Positions 27,693 through 36,453 of a DNA stretch of 64,000 nt are shown here, one piece after another. Both the position numbers and the translations under genes were made by a program. Positions within the stretch are counted from its first letter, which is position 1; each line of letters opens with the position of its first letter. A model generated the notes under the pieces. The model saw nothing but the letters and a program-made list of their open reading frames with translations. It had not been told where the DNA came from and did no database searches. This DNA comes from an uncultured Shewanella sp. (GTDB lineage: Bacteria > Pseudomonadota > Gammaproteobacteria > Enterobacterales > Shewanellaceae): NCBI RefSeq assembly GCF_947501665.1, contig NZ_CANMWS010000024.1, positions 30,680 to 94,679 on the forward strand, given 5' to 3'.

Positions 27693-29605
27693 AGGAGCAA
27701 TTATACCGCCTTTTACCACTGACTTATAGAGAGCATGATTTTAGTAATCAGCAATCTTTTCGAGCCTTGATGGCTGTGTTGGAAGGTGTTCAGGATTCTC
27801 TTGATGAAAATATGATGCTCTTGTATCAAAACTGGTTTATTGAGACCTGTGAGACAGGGCATATTCCTTATATTGCTGATTTAGTGAACTTATCGGAGTT
27901 GGATCCTGATCCTGTTTTTGCCATTCAAAGGCGCTATGTGGCCAATTATTTGGCTTATAAAAGGCGTTCAGGGATCGTGCCTACCCTTAATAATAGTGTG
28001 CATGATACCAGTGGTTATGCTTGCTATAGCATCAATAGCACCGACAAAATGCTGACGAGTTGGAGCGATCGTGATCCTCAATTGATCGCAAAAACCTTTA
28101 ATATTAAAGATCATGACAATGTACCTTTTTCTCAGGCCGCCCATTTGCCTAAATTTACGAGTGATAAAACAGGTTTATTCATGGCTAAAGCCGGTGAACT
28201 GACTCCCAATATGCTGCAAGTGTACTTATGGCGAAAACAGCCTGTTGTTCAGTCTTATGCGCAATTGTTTCCGGTTAAGGGGACTGAGCATGCTTGGTCG
28301 CTCAGTCCACGACAAGAAGTTTGGCCTTTATGCCATCAACCCCAAGGGTTGGCCAGTCTGGATACTGTTCACACTGCGCAGCAATATCCATATTTAATCA
28401 ATCCTAATCAAAGGGATGAAGTTTCAAGTATGGAAGGACGGCCCAGTGTTGCGTTTTTTGTCTATGATGGCGCTTCTCATCAGATGAGAGCCATTGAAGA
28501 TAACGACGTTGTGATGACCGATTTATCTTTATGGCAATCCAATGACGGGCAGCAGGCCCGCGTGCTCTTTGATGCTTCCTTAGGGCGGGTATTAATACTT
28601 GATAGTCAGCTTAATGGTAAGTTGCTCATTTCTTATTGTTATTTACATAATGCTGTTGTTGGCGCTTCGCCTCGTTATCGTGGCGTGAGTCAAGGGAGTA
28701 GCATTACAAAAAGATCACTTGAACTTTATCCCAGTCAAGACAGTTTGTTTGAAGCATTCACTTCAAATAACGCTAGTCAAGTGCAAGTGTCGTTTGCCAA
28801 TAATGCACATTATGTTTTGAGCCAGCCTTTAAAAATTGATTTAAAAGGGGAAGATGTCACCTTAGTGGCAGAAGATTATGTGTGTCCTACTTTATCGGGT
28901 CAAATTGAAGTGACAAATACAGCCGATACACCTGCCAGGCTTATTTTGGACGGATTGAGAGTATATGGTCAACTGCATATTAGTAAGAATGTGGATATAC
29001 ACTTAAAAGACAGCAGTTTATTGAATGACATTTTATGGATAGCGATACCTGCAGAACAAAATACGGATTTGAGGTTAGCAAAGATTCGGGTTGAAAATGG
29101 ATTAATTGTGTCTCAAAAGTTGATGAAACATGCTGATTATGAGCTCAATAACTCTGCATTAATCTGTTCTTCTTCCTCAACGGTTCGCGCTTTTTGTTGC
29201 CACAATAGTACTCTCATTGGTGATATCACTTGTCTCAAAGTAAAGGCGATATCCAATAGTTTAGTTGAGGGGACTTTCACTTTGATTAACCCTAATAGGG
29301 CGATGTTGCAATATTCGTATTTTAGTGAATTAGTGCTTCCCCATGGTACACAAACGGAACAAGTGATTACCGATGCGGATCTGGGGCGACATGGGGTGCA
29401 GTTTAGTTCCACACGTTACTTCGATGCTGATTTTTTAGTGTTGGCCTACGGCAGTGCGCCACAATTACTCACTGGAGCGGCAAATGGTGAAGAAGTTGGA
29501 GTATTTAATCAACTTCTTACGAGAAAAAAAGAGAAGAATATCAAAAAACAATTTGACCGATTTCTTCCCCTTGGAATGGAAGTACAAACTTACTATATGG
29601 ATTAA
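27689..29605 (+). CDS. P2 gpI-like tail protein with C-terminal beta-helix
   Basis: 638 residues. The N-terminus ('YRLLPLTYREHDFSNQQSFR', then 'IADLVNLSELDPDP' and 'IQRRYVANYLAYKRRSGIVP') resembles the phage P2 gpI / tail protein I family that links baseplate wedges to fibres. From about residue 340 the sequence becomes a run of short beta-strands with a solenoid pattern ('LILDGLRVYGQLHISKNVDI'), probably a right-handed beta-helix. Its place between the J-like proteins and the fibre candidate fits a fibre-attachment role. Confidence 0.8.
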   Translation: MKEQLYRLLPLTYREHDFSNQQSFRALMAVLEGVQDSLDENMMLLYQNWFIETCETGHIPYIADLVNLSELDPDPVFAIQRRYVANYLAYKRRSGIVPTLNNSVHDTSGYACYSINSTDKMLTSWSDRDPQLIAKTFNIKDHDNVPFSQAAHLPKFTSDKTGLFMAKAGELTPNMLQVYLWRKQPVVQSYAQLFPVKGTEHAWSLSPRQEVWPLCHQPQGLASLDTVHTAQQYPYLINPNQRDEVSSMEGRPSVAFFVYDGASHQMRAIEDNDVVMTDLSLWQSNDGQQARVLFDASLGRVLILDSQLNGKLLISYCYLHNAVVGASPRYRGVSQGSSITKRSLELYPSQDSLFEAFTSNNASQVQVSFANNAHYVLSQPLKIDLKGEDVTLVAEDYVCPTLSGQIEVTNTADTPARLILDGLRVYGQLHISKNVDIHLKDSSLLNDILWIAIPAEQNTDLRLAKIRVENGLIVSQKLMKHADYELNNSALICSSSSTVRAFCCHNSTLIGDITCLKVKAISNSLVEGTFTLINPNRAMLQYSYFSELVLPHGTQTEQVITDADLGRHGVQFSSTRYFDADFLVLAYGSAPQLLTGAANGEEVGVFNQLLTRKKEKNIKKQFDRFLPLGMEVQTYYMD

Positions 29606-29613
29606 ATAATATT

Positions 29614-32600
29614 ATGAGCGGCGATTTCTCAAGATTTACTTTTGACCCCCAAAAAAATTATTCAAAGGTATTGATGCAACAGGGGCGAGTGATACTCGAT
29701 GCTGATTGGAATGAAATGCAATCCATTATCAGCAACCAAACGCAACACTTGGTGAATGATCTGGTGGGGGATGTGGCTTACCCGACAAACGATCCCGCTT
29801 TTACGCCTCAAGTGCGTGGAGGCTTACGGTTTGATGGGAAAAAGGATTTTGTACTGATAGACAATCAGGGGATGAATTTTTCGTGGCATCAACATTTTAG
29901 TATTATCGCATCATTAACATTATCTCAGACGGGGCAAAATGCGGTTATTTTGAGTCAGTGGAGTACATTAACGCAGTATGGTATTGAAACGGGCATGACG
30001 TTTGGTGTGTCGGCAGAAGGTTTGCTTTATTTACAGCGAACCATTGCGACCGATACTCGTGTTGAAGTGGAAACCTTAAGTGCTGATAGTGCTATCCCTT
30101 TTGATACTGAACTGCAGTTAGCTGTGACTTATAACGGTTCCAGTATTCGTTTGTATGTTAATGCCAAGGAAGTGTTATGTGAATTTGAGCCCCAATTGGG
30201 GGTACTTGAAGCTGGAACGATAACGATTGGTGCTTGGTTAGAGGGACGTTTACCGAGTCGTAATATGAAAGCGTGTTTGTATGATATGGCGATTTATTCT
30301 CGGGCTTTAGCGTTAAATGAATTGAGCTTTAATGCATTTAGCCATCGTCAAATTGACGAGATGGGGTTGCAGGCCTGGTGGCCTTTTACTGAGGGAGAAG
30401 GCGAGTCAAGTCGAGATATTTCTGGTCATGGACACCATGGATTACTTGGGGCTGGCGTTAGTGAGAATACACCCACTTGGTTACCTTCTCGGTTATCTTT
30501 TAGCCCGGGGCGAGTGTATGTTGATGGCGTGATAGCAGAGCAATGTCAGGGGGTAGATTTTTTAATTAACGAACAAGATAACGGCTGTTTTATGACGTAT
30601 CTTGATATGCAGCAAAGGTTAATTTCTGCGATTGATGATCCGAGTTTATTAGAGCCTGGATTAATGGGGGTCGATACGTCGGTGAGGGTGCAGACACAAT
30701 TGGTGATGAGGCGCTTTCCCGATGTTTCTACCTTTGACAATCTTGAGGCATTAGCGCAAGCATGGACAATGTTTCAAGCGGCCAGAGAGCGTGTGGGCCA
30801 AATAAAAGTGAATACACTACCTAAAAGAGCCCCCTTTAAAAGCACCTTATATCGCGTGCAAATTGTAGAAGATGTCGATTTAGCGATTAAGAAAACACTG
30901 CCAGTAGTTTGGAGCAGTGATAACAGTGCATTGGCTTATCGCGTGACACAGTCTGCTCATCAGAGCCTACATGTGCAGGGGTTGGAACGCCGTGATCGGC
31001 AGCTTATTTCGGGAAGCTATTTTTCGTTATTGGATAGTGGAGGGCATGAAGTGCATAGTGCGGATAGTTTACTGAGGGTGACTGAAATCGATCTTGCGCA
31101 AGGTATAGTGAGTTATTCTGGGGAACTTAATTCAACTGCCACGCCTGTTAAATTGATGCATTGGCAAACGACGATTATACCTATCAAATTGGATGATGCT
31201 GGCATGAGCTTGAATATTGATGATCGCCTTCAGTTAGGTTTTAAGCTTGATACCTTGTATTGCCGTGGTGATTATTGGCTTATTCCTACTCGAGCTGCTC
31301 AAGATACGTTAGCAGTGAAAGAAAATGTGTGGCTATCGCCTTTTGAGAAGCGATCGTTTCATCAAAGTGTGGCGGCTTTTGAGCGGCAAGAGGGGACTTT
31401 ATGGCTACAAAAAGATTGGCGTAAGGCGTTTATGTCTGCGGTTCAATGGCGGCAATTTTTACGCCAAAGCGGTGGTGTTATGACGGGCCCCTTAACGTTA
31501 AAAAAAACGTTAAGAGTAGAAGGTGACGCGCAATTTGATGGAAATGTTATTCTCAAGGGGGAGTTAAGCTCGCAATCTATTGGTTCTGAACAATTAAAAG
31601 ATCACAGTGTGACTCATCATAAGTTAGCCCAAAATGTCGGACTGCATTTAGGGCAATGTGTGTTAAGCCAACATGAAACCCCCCTTCCGGGTTATGTCAA
31701 AGTGGGGAATATCATTGGAGATACTGAACATGCGACTTGGCAATCCAGTGAATATACTTTGCCGCTGACAGGGCCTTTCTTTGCCCATAACTTAGGGCAG
31801 CGGGTGATATTGTTATATGGTAGCGGGGAAGTGTTTGAAGTCATACAAAAAGAGAACAGCGTTATTGATTTTGATGAAAAAGCCTCTTTTCCTGGAGAGG
31901 TGGTAAGGCAATTTGCCACTTGTGTTCTGGATGGGGATTTATATGTGGCTGGTGGGAAAAATGCTGAGGGGCAAAAAAGCCAGCAATGTTATTGTTATGA
32001 CTTATTATCAGACCGTTGGGAAAAAAAGGCGGATTTAATACATCCTACCAGTCATATGGCGTTAGCAAGTTGGGATGGAAAAATTTACGGTATTGGGGGA
32101 ATGCAAACACGCTTGTTAGGGTTGTTACAGCACAGTCCCAGCCGTCATTTATGGTGTTATGATCCTGAGTTTAATCGTTGGAAGTCATTAATGCCGATGC
32201 CTGATGACCGTTATTCTGGTGGGGCTGTGATGGTGAATGGTCTTTTACATTATATTGGTGGCTCCGATCGTGAATTGTCAGGCCTTCTATCGGAGTCATT
32301 TTGTAATACGCATTTTGTTTATCATCCTAAAGAGGACCGTTGGCAACAAGCATTACCTATTCCTCTTGCCCGTAGTCGATTTGGTATTTTTGCGTTAAAT
32401 GACAAAATATATTGTTTAGGGGGACGGACAGGTAAAGGGTATACCGCTAATGTGCAAGTTTATAACCCTGAAACTGATTATTGGGAAGCAGAGGCTTCAT
32501 TAAATGTGCCTCGCAGTCATGTTGTACCAGTATTATTACATGAAGTGATTTATGCTTTGGGCGGCAAGCGAGAGGAGCAATATACTGACTTTATTGAAAA

Positions 32601-32655
32601 CCAAAATGATAGTACTGAGTTTTTTGTGCATAGATTAGAACGTTATTTAGAGTAA
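29614..32655 (+). CDS. Candidate tail fibre: DUF6519-like, LamG-like and Kelch repeats
   Basis: 1013 residues in three parts. Residues 1-60 ('GDFSRFTFDPQKNYSKVLMQ', 'QGRVILDADWNEMQS') match the short DUF6519-type start of eCIS fibre-associated proteins. About 70-240 is a LamG/concanavalin-like jelly roll ('MNFSWHQHFSIIASLTLS', 'LRFDGKKDFVLID'). From about 764 to the end are at least five Kelch repeats ('DGDLYVAGGK', 'DGKIYGIGGM', 'NGLLHYIGGS', 'NDKIYCLGGR', 'HEVIYALGGK'), forming a propeller. These carbohydrate- and protein-binding folds suggest target recognition. It sits last among structural genes, just before the cargo gene, consistent with a receptor-binding role that is inferred, not shown. 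Confidence 0.82.
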   Translation: MSGDFSRFTFDPQKNYSKVLMQQGRVILDADWNEMQSIISNQTQHLVNDLVGDVAYPTNDPAFTPQVRGGLRFDGKKDFVLIDNQGMNFSWHQHFSIIASLTLSQTGQNAVILSQWSTLTQYGIETGMTFGVSAEGLLYLQRTIATDTRVEVETLSADSAIPFDTELQLAVTYNGSSIRLYVNAKEVLCEFEPQLGVLEAGTITIGAWLEGRLPSRNMKACLYDMAIYSRALALNELSFNAFSHRQIDEMGLQAWWPFTEGEGESSRDISGHGHHGLLGAGVSENTPTWLPSRLSFSPGRVYVDGVIAEQCQGVDFLINEQDNGCFMTYLDMQQRLISAIDDPSLLEPGLMGVDTSVRVQTQLVMRRFPDVSTFDNLEALAQAWTMFQAARERVGQIKVNTLPKRAPFKSTLYRVQIVEDVDLAIKKTLPVVWSSDNSALAYRVTQSAHQSLHVQGLERRDRQLISGSYFSLLDSGGHEVHSADSLLRVTEIDLAQGIVSYSGELNSTATPVKLMHWQTTIIPIKLDDAGMSLNIDDRLQLGFKLDTLYCRGDYWLIPTRAAQDTLAVKENVWLSPFEKRSFHQSVAAFERQEGTLWLQKDWRKAFMSAVQWRQFLRQSGGVMTGPLTLKKTLRVEGDAQFDGNVILKGELSSQSIGSEQLKDHSVTHHKLAQNVGLHLGQCVLSQHETPLPGYVKVGNIIGDTEHATWQSSEYTLPLTGPFFAHNLGQRVILLYGSGEVFEVIQKENSVIDFDEKASFPGEVVRQFATCVLDGDLYVAGGKNAEGQKSQQCYCYDLLSDRWEKKADLIHPTSHMALASWDGKIYGIGGMQTRLLGLLQHSPSRHLWCYDPEFNRWKSLMPMPDDRYSGGAVMVNGLLHYIGGSDRELSGLLSESFCNTHFVYHPKEDRWQQALPIPLARSRFGIFALNDKIYCLGGRTGKGYTANVQVYNPETDYWEAEASLNVPRSHVVPVLLHEVIYALGGKREEQYTDFIENQNDSTEFFVHRLERYLE

Positions 32656-32701
32656 TCCCCATTGATGATGTCTTATAGCTATAGCGACAAAAGGAGAGTG
32701 T

Positions 32702-34405
32702 ATGCAGACTCACATTACAGGTGTATCGGAGCAGGCAGCGCCTAAAAAAGCGTTGCAACATAATAGTGTACCTACTCATCGAGTGTCTAAGGGCGTGATG
32801 CACAGTGCGAGTCAAAGTTTATTGTCTATTTCGTCTCAAACATCGTCTGAGTCGAGTCATAAAGGATTACCTGAACGGTTAAAGCTGGGGATTGAGCAGT
32901 TATCAGGTCATTCAATGGACGATGTTAAAGTGCATCGGAATTCTTCAAAGCCAGCTCAATTACAGGCTCATGCTTTTGCTCAGGGAAATGATATTTATTT
33001 GGGGGCGGGGCAAGAAAAGCATTTACCTCACGAAGCCTGGCATGTCGTACAACAAAAACAAGGTCGGGTTCAGTCTACGTTACAATTGCAATCAGGCACA
33101 TTGATCAATGATTTGCCTCACTTGGAACGAGAAGCCGATGTGATGGGCACGAAAGCGTGGACTCAAGGCTCTCATTTCGATCGTGAACAATGCCAACTTA
33201 ACGCCGCGACAACGCGCCAAGTGTCCTCTTCGGTTGCTCAGTGTGCACGAACGGTGATTGTCGGAGAAGCCCATGGTTTGCCTAAAATTCGAGTGAAGCG
33301 AAAGCGGACATTTTTTTCGACAAATCCTGGGGGGAAATGGGTGAGACAATCAGAGCCGAGCAAGTTAGCCGCAGCGCTTATTCAGCACAATAATTTTACG
33401 TCTCCAGCGAGCTTTCAAGGAGAGTTAGAACGTCAGATGAGGATTAATGGTGGCTTAAAAAAAGTCATGGATACTGCAGAGCGTATTTCTAATGGTAACG
33501 ATGCTAAATGGGGAGCAGAAGATAATCTTATTGGTGAAGGCAGTAGCGCTCGAGGGGCTGGAGCCGTTGCCCCTAAAAGTACGCGAACTCATATTGAGGA
33601 TCCTATCATTAGAGCCGATGCGTCGTTTATTCGAGCGTTGTCAGCGCTGGGTGGACATACATTGCCTAAAAATATTGTCGAAAGAGGTTTTCCCAATAAA
33701 TCGGGCTATCAAGTGTTAAAGTTGATTGGTAATAGAGTCGTTGCTGAAGCGGAAAGTAAGTTGAGTCGAACCTCGGCGCCTATTCAAGCTAAATGGGCGT
33801 CATTAAAGGCGCAAAATGGATTATTAGGACAAGTAGTGGCGCGATCGCCAAGTATTGCTGTGACCGATGAAACGGGAGCAAGTAATGTGGTGGTGCCTCA
33901 AGGTAATAAGAGTCAATGGGCTGATCAGGTGATAATGCAAATAGAGAAGGGGTTGCAAGCATTATTAGTAACCGTGGTCGATGAAATCATTAAAACCTTA
34001 GGCGCTGATTTTAACCGTCCACTTCTTGCTAGCCCTATGAGTAAGCAATTGATTGATGATATTGCAACAGCGAAATATGGCAGTGCGGCCAGTGTGTTAA
34101 GCCGTATGCATGCCATTGCCAGTATTGCGCGCACCTTGACGCAATTAAGTGGCATATCGAATACGAATGATCGTTATAGGGCTCAAAACCCAAGTATCGC
34201 TCACCCTAGACAAGGTTATATTGTTGGTGACAGCCATTTAACGGATCTCGTGGAAATTAAAAGGGTACATACTGATAATGATCCCTTAAAGTCGCTTATT
34301 GATAATGCTAGCATTGTCAGAGAAAGTGCCTACGGTAATTTAAGAAGGGCGGCGATCAATGCGGTGATTACCACACGCAGAACGCCCACGCTTGAGATTA
34401 GTTAA
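32702..34405 (+). CDS. eCIS cargo candidate: DUF4157 (eCIS core) protein with novel C-terminus
   Basis: 567 residues. After a Ser-rich disordered leader, residues about 60-150 form the DUF4157 'eCIS core' domain: 'GIEQLSGHSMDDVKVHRNSS', 'QAHAFAQGNDIYLGAGQ' and 'HEAWHVVQQKQGR', with HEAWH at 110-114 as a metallopeptidase-like HExxH. DUF4157 is strongly associated with eCIS effectors. The remaining 400 residues match nothing I recognise; a short 'GDSHLTDLVEIKR' (Glu-x-Lys near 517) vaguely recalls nuclease motifs but is not enough to assign activity. AAAGGAGAG precedes the ATG. It ends the operon at a perfect inverted repeat. Likely the protein delivered by the system; no immunity gene is obvious. 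Confidence 0.85.
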   Translation: MQTHITGVSEQAAPKKALQHNSVPTHRVSKGVMHSASQSLLSISSQTSSESSHKGLPERLKLGIEQLSGHSMDDVKVHRNSSKPAQLQAHAFAQGNDIYLGAGQEKHLPHEAWHVVQQKQGRVQSTLQLQSGTLINDLPHLEREADVMGTKAWTQGSHFDREQCQLNAATTRQVSSSVAQCARTVIVGEAHGLPKIRVKRKRTFFSTNPGGKWVRQSEPSKLAAALIQHNNFTSPASFQGELERQMRINGGLKKVMDTAERISNGNDAKWGAEDNLIGEGSSARGAGAVAPKSTRTHIEDPIIRADASFIRALSALGGHTLPKNIVERGFPNKSGYQVLKLIGNRVVAEAESKLSRTSAPIQAKWASLKAQNGLLGQVVARSPSIAVTDETGASNVVVPQGNKSQWADQVIMQIEKGLQALLVTVVDEIIKTLGADFNRPLLASPMSKQLIDDIATAKYGSAASVLSRMHAIASIARTLTQLSGISNTNDRYRAQNPSIAHPRQGYIVGDSHLTDLVEIKRVHTDNDPLKSLIDNASIVRESAYGNLRRAAINAVITTRRTPTLEIS

Positions 34406-34440
34406 CCTGATGTGAGGGAGGTGACTATCACATCAGGTTA
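34403..34440. terminator. Perfect 13-bp inverted repeat containing both convergent stop codons
   Basis: TAACCTGATGTGA (34403-34415) and TCACATCAGGTTA (34428-34440) are exact inverted copies around a 12-base spacer. The TAA at each outer end is the stop codon of the cargo gene (plus strand) and of the last paralogue (minus strand). The symmetry suits a bidirectional terminator for the two convergent operons, although T-tracts are poor. Confidence 0.6.
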
Positions 34441-34872
34441 GTTAGGCATGAAGAAATAAGAGCCAACATTTTGTCTGACAACCGGGGCTTCACTGCCTTG
34501 TGATTGGCTAAAAATATACCGACCTGTTTTTTCATCTTGGCACATTAACGTCAGCTCAAAAGAAGAGACAAGTGTGTCTTGCTGCATGAGTGTTGTTGTT
34601 ATTAAAGCAATGTCAGCGGCGAGTACTTGATATGAATATTTTCCTGATAATGTTTCTCCTGTGTGTAAGGAGCGTTCTGTTAATTGAGTTTTAGAGAAGC
34701 TGAACTCTTGTAATTCCCCTGCCCTTGGATTGTTGTGGGTATATTGCCCATCGAGTTCTAATATCATCAATTTTCCCGACAATGTGCTGGGTAATGTGCA
34801 TGGGGCTGAGAATACAGGTAATGGAGAAATCATGAATAAATAAAATGTGAGTGTCACCAGTGTTATTTTCAT
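34438..34872 (-). CDS. Secreted paralogue 4 of a four-gene array, unknown family
   Basis: 144 residues with a signal peptide ('VTLTFYLFMISPLPVFS'|APC). The mature protein starts with 'CTLPSTLSGKLMILELDGQY' and ends with the family signature 'GRYIFSQSQGSEAPVVRQNV' then a short aromatic tail. Two Cys (one near the mature N-terminus, one in 'LMCQDEK') are conserved in all four paralogues and probably form a disulfide. Alternating hydrophobic and polar residues suggest an all-beta fold, perhaps lipocalin-like. It is the last gene of the array and the most divergent. Function unknown. Confidence 0.8.
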   Translation of the reverse strand: MKITLVTLTFYLFMISPLPVFSAPCTLPSTLSGKLMILELDGQYTHNNPRAGELQEFSFSKTQLTERSLHTGETLSGKYSYQVLAADIALITTTLMQQDTLVSSFELTLMCQDEKTGRYIFSQSQGSEAPVVRQNVGSYFFMPN

Positions 34873-34917
34873 GGGCTGTCCTTGCTTATTTTTTTAGTTG
34901 ATATGTGTGACATGGAT

Positions 34918-35367
34918 TCATTGAGTGAAATCAATTTGTATTATGTAATCGCCGGAGTCTTGTCTGACATCAGGCTGAATTGTGCCTTGAATCTGGCTAA
35001 AAATAAATTTACCGGTGAGTGCTGTTTTACAGACTAGAATTTCTCTATAAATAGCGGGTTCTGGCCCTTCGGTCAGTTTTACTTCTAATAATCCTATTCC
35101 TGGGGTGAGTCGATTATATTGATATTGGCCTTTACTTGCTTCTCCTGTGGTCATGTTCATATCTTGGATTTGTGTACTAGTAAAAGTTAAGGCTTGCAAA
35201 TTTCCAGCTTTGGCATTGGTGGGGGCATGCATACCATTGATACCGATGAGGATACGGCTACCGACTAAAGAGAGGGGCAATTCGCAGTTTTGGACCGAAG
35301 CATTAACTGAACAGGTTATCATTAGACATATCATTAAGGCTATTGTGTATTGGGTTCTATGTGGCAT
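34918..35367 (-). CDS. Secreted paralogue 3 of the four-gene array
   Basis: 149 residues with signal peptide ('TIALMICLMITCSVNA'|SVQNC). It shares with its neighbours 'CELPLSLVGSRILIGINGMH', the 'NAKAGNLQALTF' block, the 'GQYQYNRL' strand and the ending 'GKFIFSQIQGTIQPDVRQDS' then GDYII. The spacing to the next paralogue is 45 bases and to the previous one 35 bases, consistent with one transcript. No known domain is recognised. Confidence 0.8.
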   Translation of the reverse strand: MPHRTQYTIALMICLMITCSVNASVQNCELPLSLVGSRILIGINGMHAPTNAKAGNLQALTFTSTQIQDMNMTTGEASKGQYQYNRLTPGIGLLEVKLTEGPEPAIYREILVCKTALTGKFIFSQIQGTIQPDVRQDSGDYIIQIDFTQ

Positions 35368-35402
35368 TTATCGACTCCAACATTGTGGTATGTTAAATAA
35401 AA

Positions 35403-35822
35403 TTATTGTTCGATAATGTAAACGCCAGTATTTTGCCGTATGTCAGGCTTCACGGGTCCTTGGGTTTGACTAAAAATAAAATAGCCCACGCGATCAGTCT
35501 CACAAACAAATGTTTCTGAGTATAAGGCCAAGTCTTTTCCTTTTCCTTCTCGAACACTGAGTCTAGCGAGTTTTGGATCAAAATATTGATATCGGTATGA
35601 GCCTGAGGCTGTCGCTCCAGTATTGAGTATGGTTAATTGATAGGTATTTTTTTTAAATTTTAATTCCTGCACAGTATCTGCCATAGGATTGTTGGGTGTA
35701 AACACGCCATCAACGCGGATTAAAATTGTCTTGCCTTCTAACGTTTTGGGTAATTGGCACCCAAGAGCATACTGGATGTTCATGCAGGCTAATAAAATGA
35801 CAAATATTGTCCATCGTTTCAT
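35403..35822 (-). CDS. Secreted paralogue 2 of the four-gene array
   Basis: 139 residues with a signal peptide ending near 'LACMNIQYALG'|CQLP. Family blocks: 'CQLPKTLEGKTILIRVDGVF', 'NNPMADTVQELKFKK', 'SGSYRYQYFDPKLARLSVRE', 'FVCETDRVGYFIFSQTQGPV', 'PDIRQNTGVYII'. It lies 22 bases after paralogue 1. The strict retention of 'FSQxQGxxxPxIRQxxGxY' in all copies suggests a binding surface or structural closure of a barrel. Function unknown. Confidence 0.8.
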   Translation of the reverse strand: MKRWTIFVILLACMNIQYALGCQLPKTLEGKTILIRVDGVFTPNNPMADTVQELKFKKNTYQLTILNTGATASGSYRYQYFDPKLARLSVREGKGKDLALYSETFVCETDRVGYFIFSQTQGPVKPDIRQNTGVYIIEQ

Positions 35823-35844
35823 ATGGGCTCCTTAAAAGACTATT

Positions 35845-36267
35845 TTACTTTATGTTGCGTATCATGTAATTGCCGGTATTTTGTCGAATATGAGGAAGCC
35901 GAGGTCCTTCAATTTGGCTATAGATATAGTAACCCGCTTTTTGGCTTGTACAGACAAGCGTCATGCTGTAGCGGATAACCCTTGGACCTAATATTTGCCT
36001 TATTGTTAACTTTGCGAGGTCATCGTCCAAAGTGAGATAGGTGTATTTACCAATAAAATGATGATTATTTTGCACGACTTGAGTCGAGAAGTTTTCTTTA
36101 GAAAAAGAGGTTTGTAATACGCCTATGGGATCGGGGCTGAAATGACCATATTCTTCATCGACCGTGAAAAGTAAGGTGAGTCCATTGAGGTGTTTTGGCA
36201 CGTCACATATTTCTGCCCATGCGGGAAGGCTGAACATGAACAAAATGAAGAAACTGTGCTTTAACAT
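35845..36267 (-). CDS. Secreted paralogue 1 of the four-gene array (first gene)
   Basis: 140 residues with a signal peptide ('FFILFMFSLPAWA'|EICDVP). Family blocks: 'CDVPKHLNGLTLLFTVDEEY', 'GKYTYLTLDDDLAKLTIRQI', 'LVCTSQKAGYYIYSQIEGPR' and 'PHIRQNTGNYMIR'. It is the promoter-proximal member; the array runs towards the end of the eCIS operon. The four genes arose by tandem duplication and have diverged considerably, so the duplications are not recent. They could encode periplasmic or released accessory, decoy or protective proteins; no function is known. Confidence 0.8.
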   Translation of the reverse strand: MLKHSFFILFMFSLPAWAEICDVPKHLNGLTLLFTVDEEYGHFSPDPIGVLQTSFSKENFSTQVVQNNHHFIGKYTYLTLDDDLAKLTIRQILGPRVIRYSMTLVCTSQKAGYYIYSQIEGPRLPHIRQNTGNYMIRNIK

Positions 36268-36363
36268 ATTATGGCGGTAATAATTGTGGTCATTAAATTT
36301 GCCATTAAGTATAGCTAAAATATTAAAGGATATGAGTGTCAGTTTGGTTCTTTTTAAGAGAGG

Positions 36364-36415
36364 CCTTTATCCTTATATTGATTTAGCGATAGCTTAGATA
36401 GGTTAAGGATAAAGG
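36364..36415. terminator. Hairpin with perfect 12-bp stem
   Basis: CCTTTATCCTTA (36364-36375) pairs exactly with TAAGGATAAAGG (36404-36415) across a 28-base spacer, downstream of the minus-strand SRPBCC gene and upstream of paralogue 1. It may end the SRPBCC transcript; the T-tract is weak. Confidence 0.4.
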
Positions 36416-36453
36416 GGAAAATATTTTATGGCTTCATTTGAAACCCAGTGGTA

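Noticed and set aside
7051..34405. Prophage or T6SS instead of eCIS
   Set aside because: No capsid, terminase, portal, lysis or integrase genes, and no TssJLM or ClpV; the AAA+ ATPase, DUF4255 cap and DUF4157 cargo are eCIS markers.
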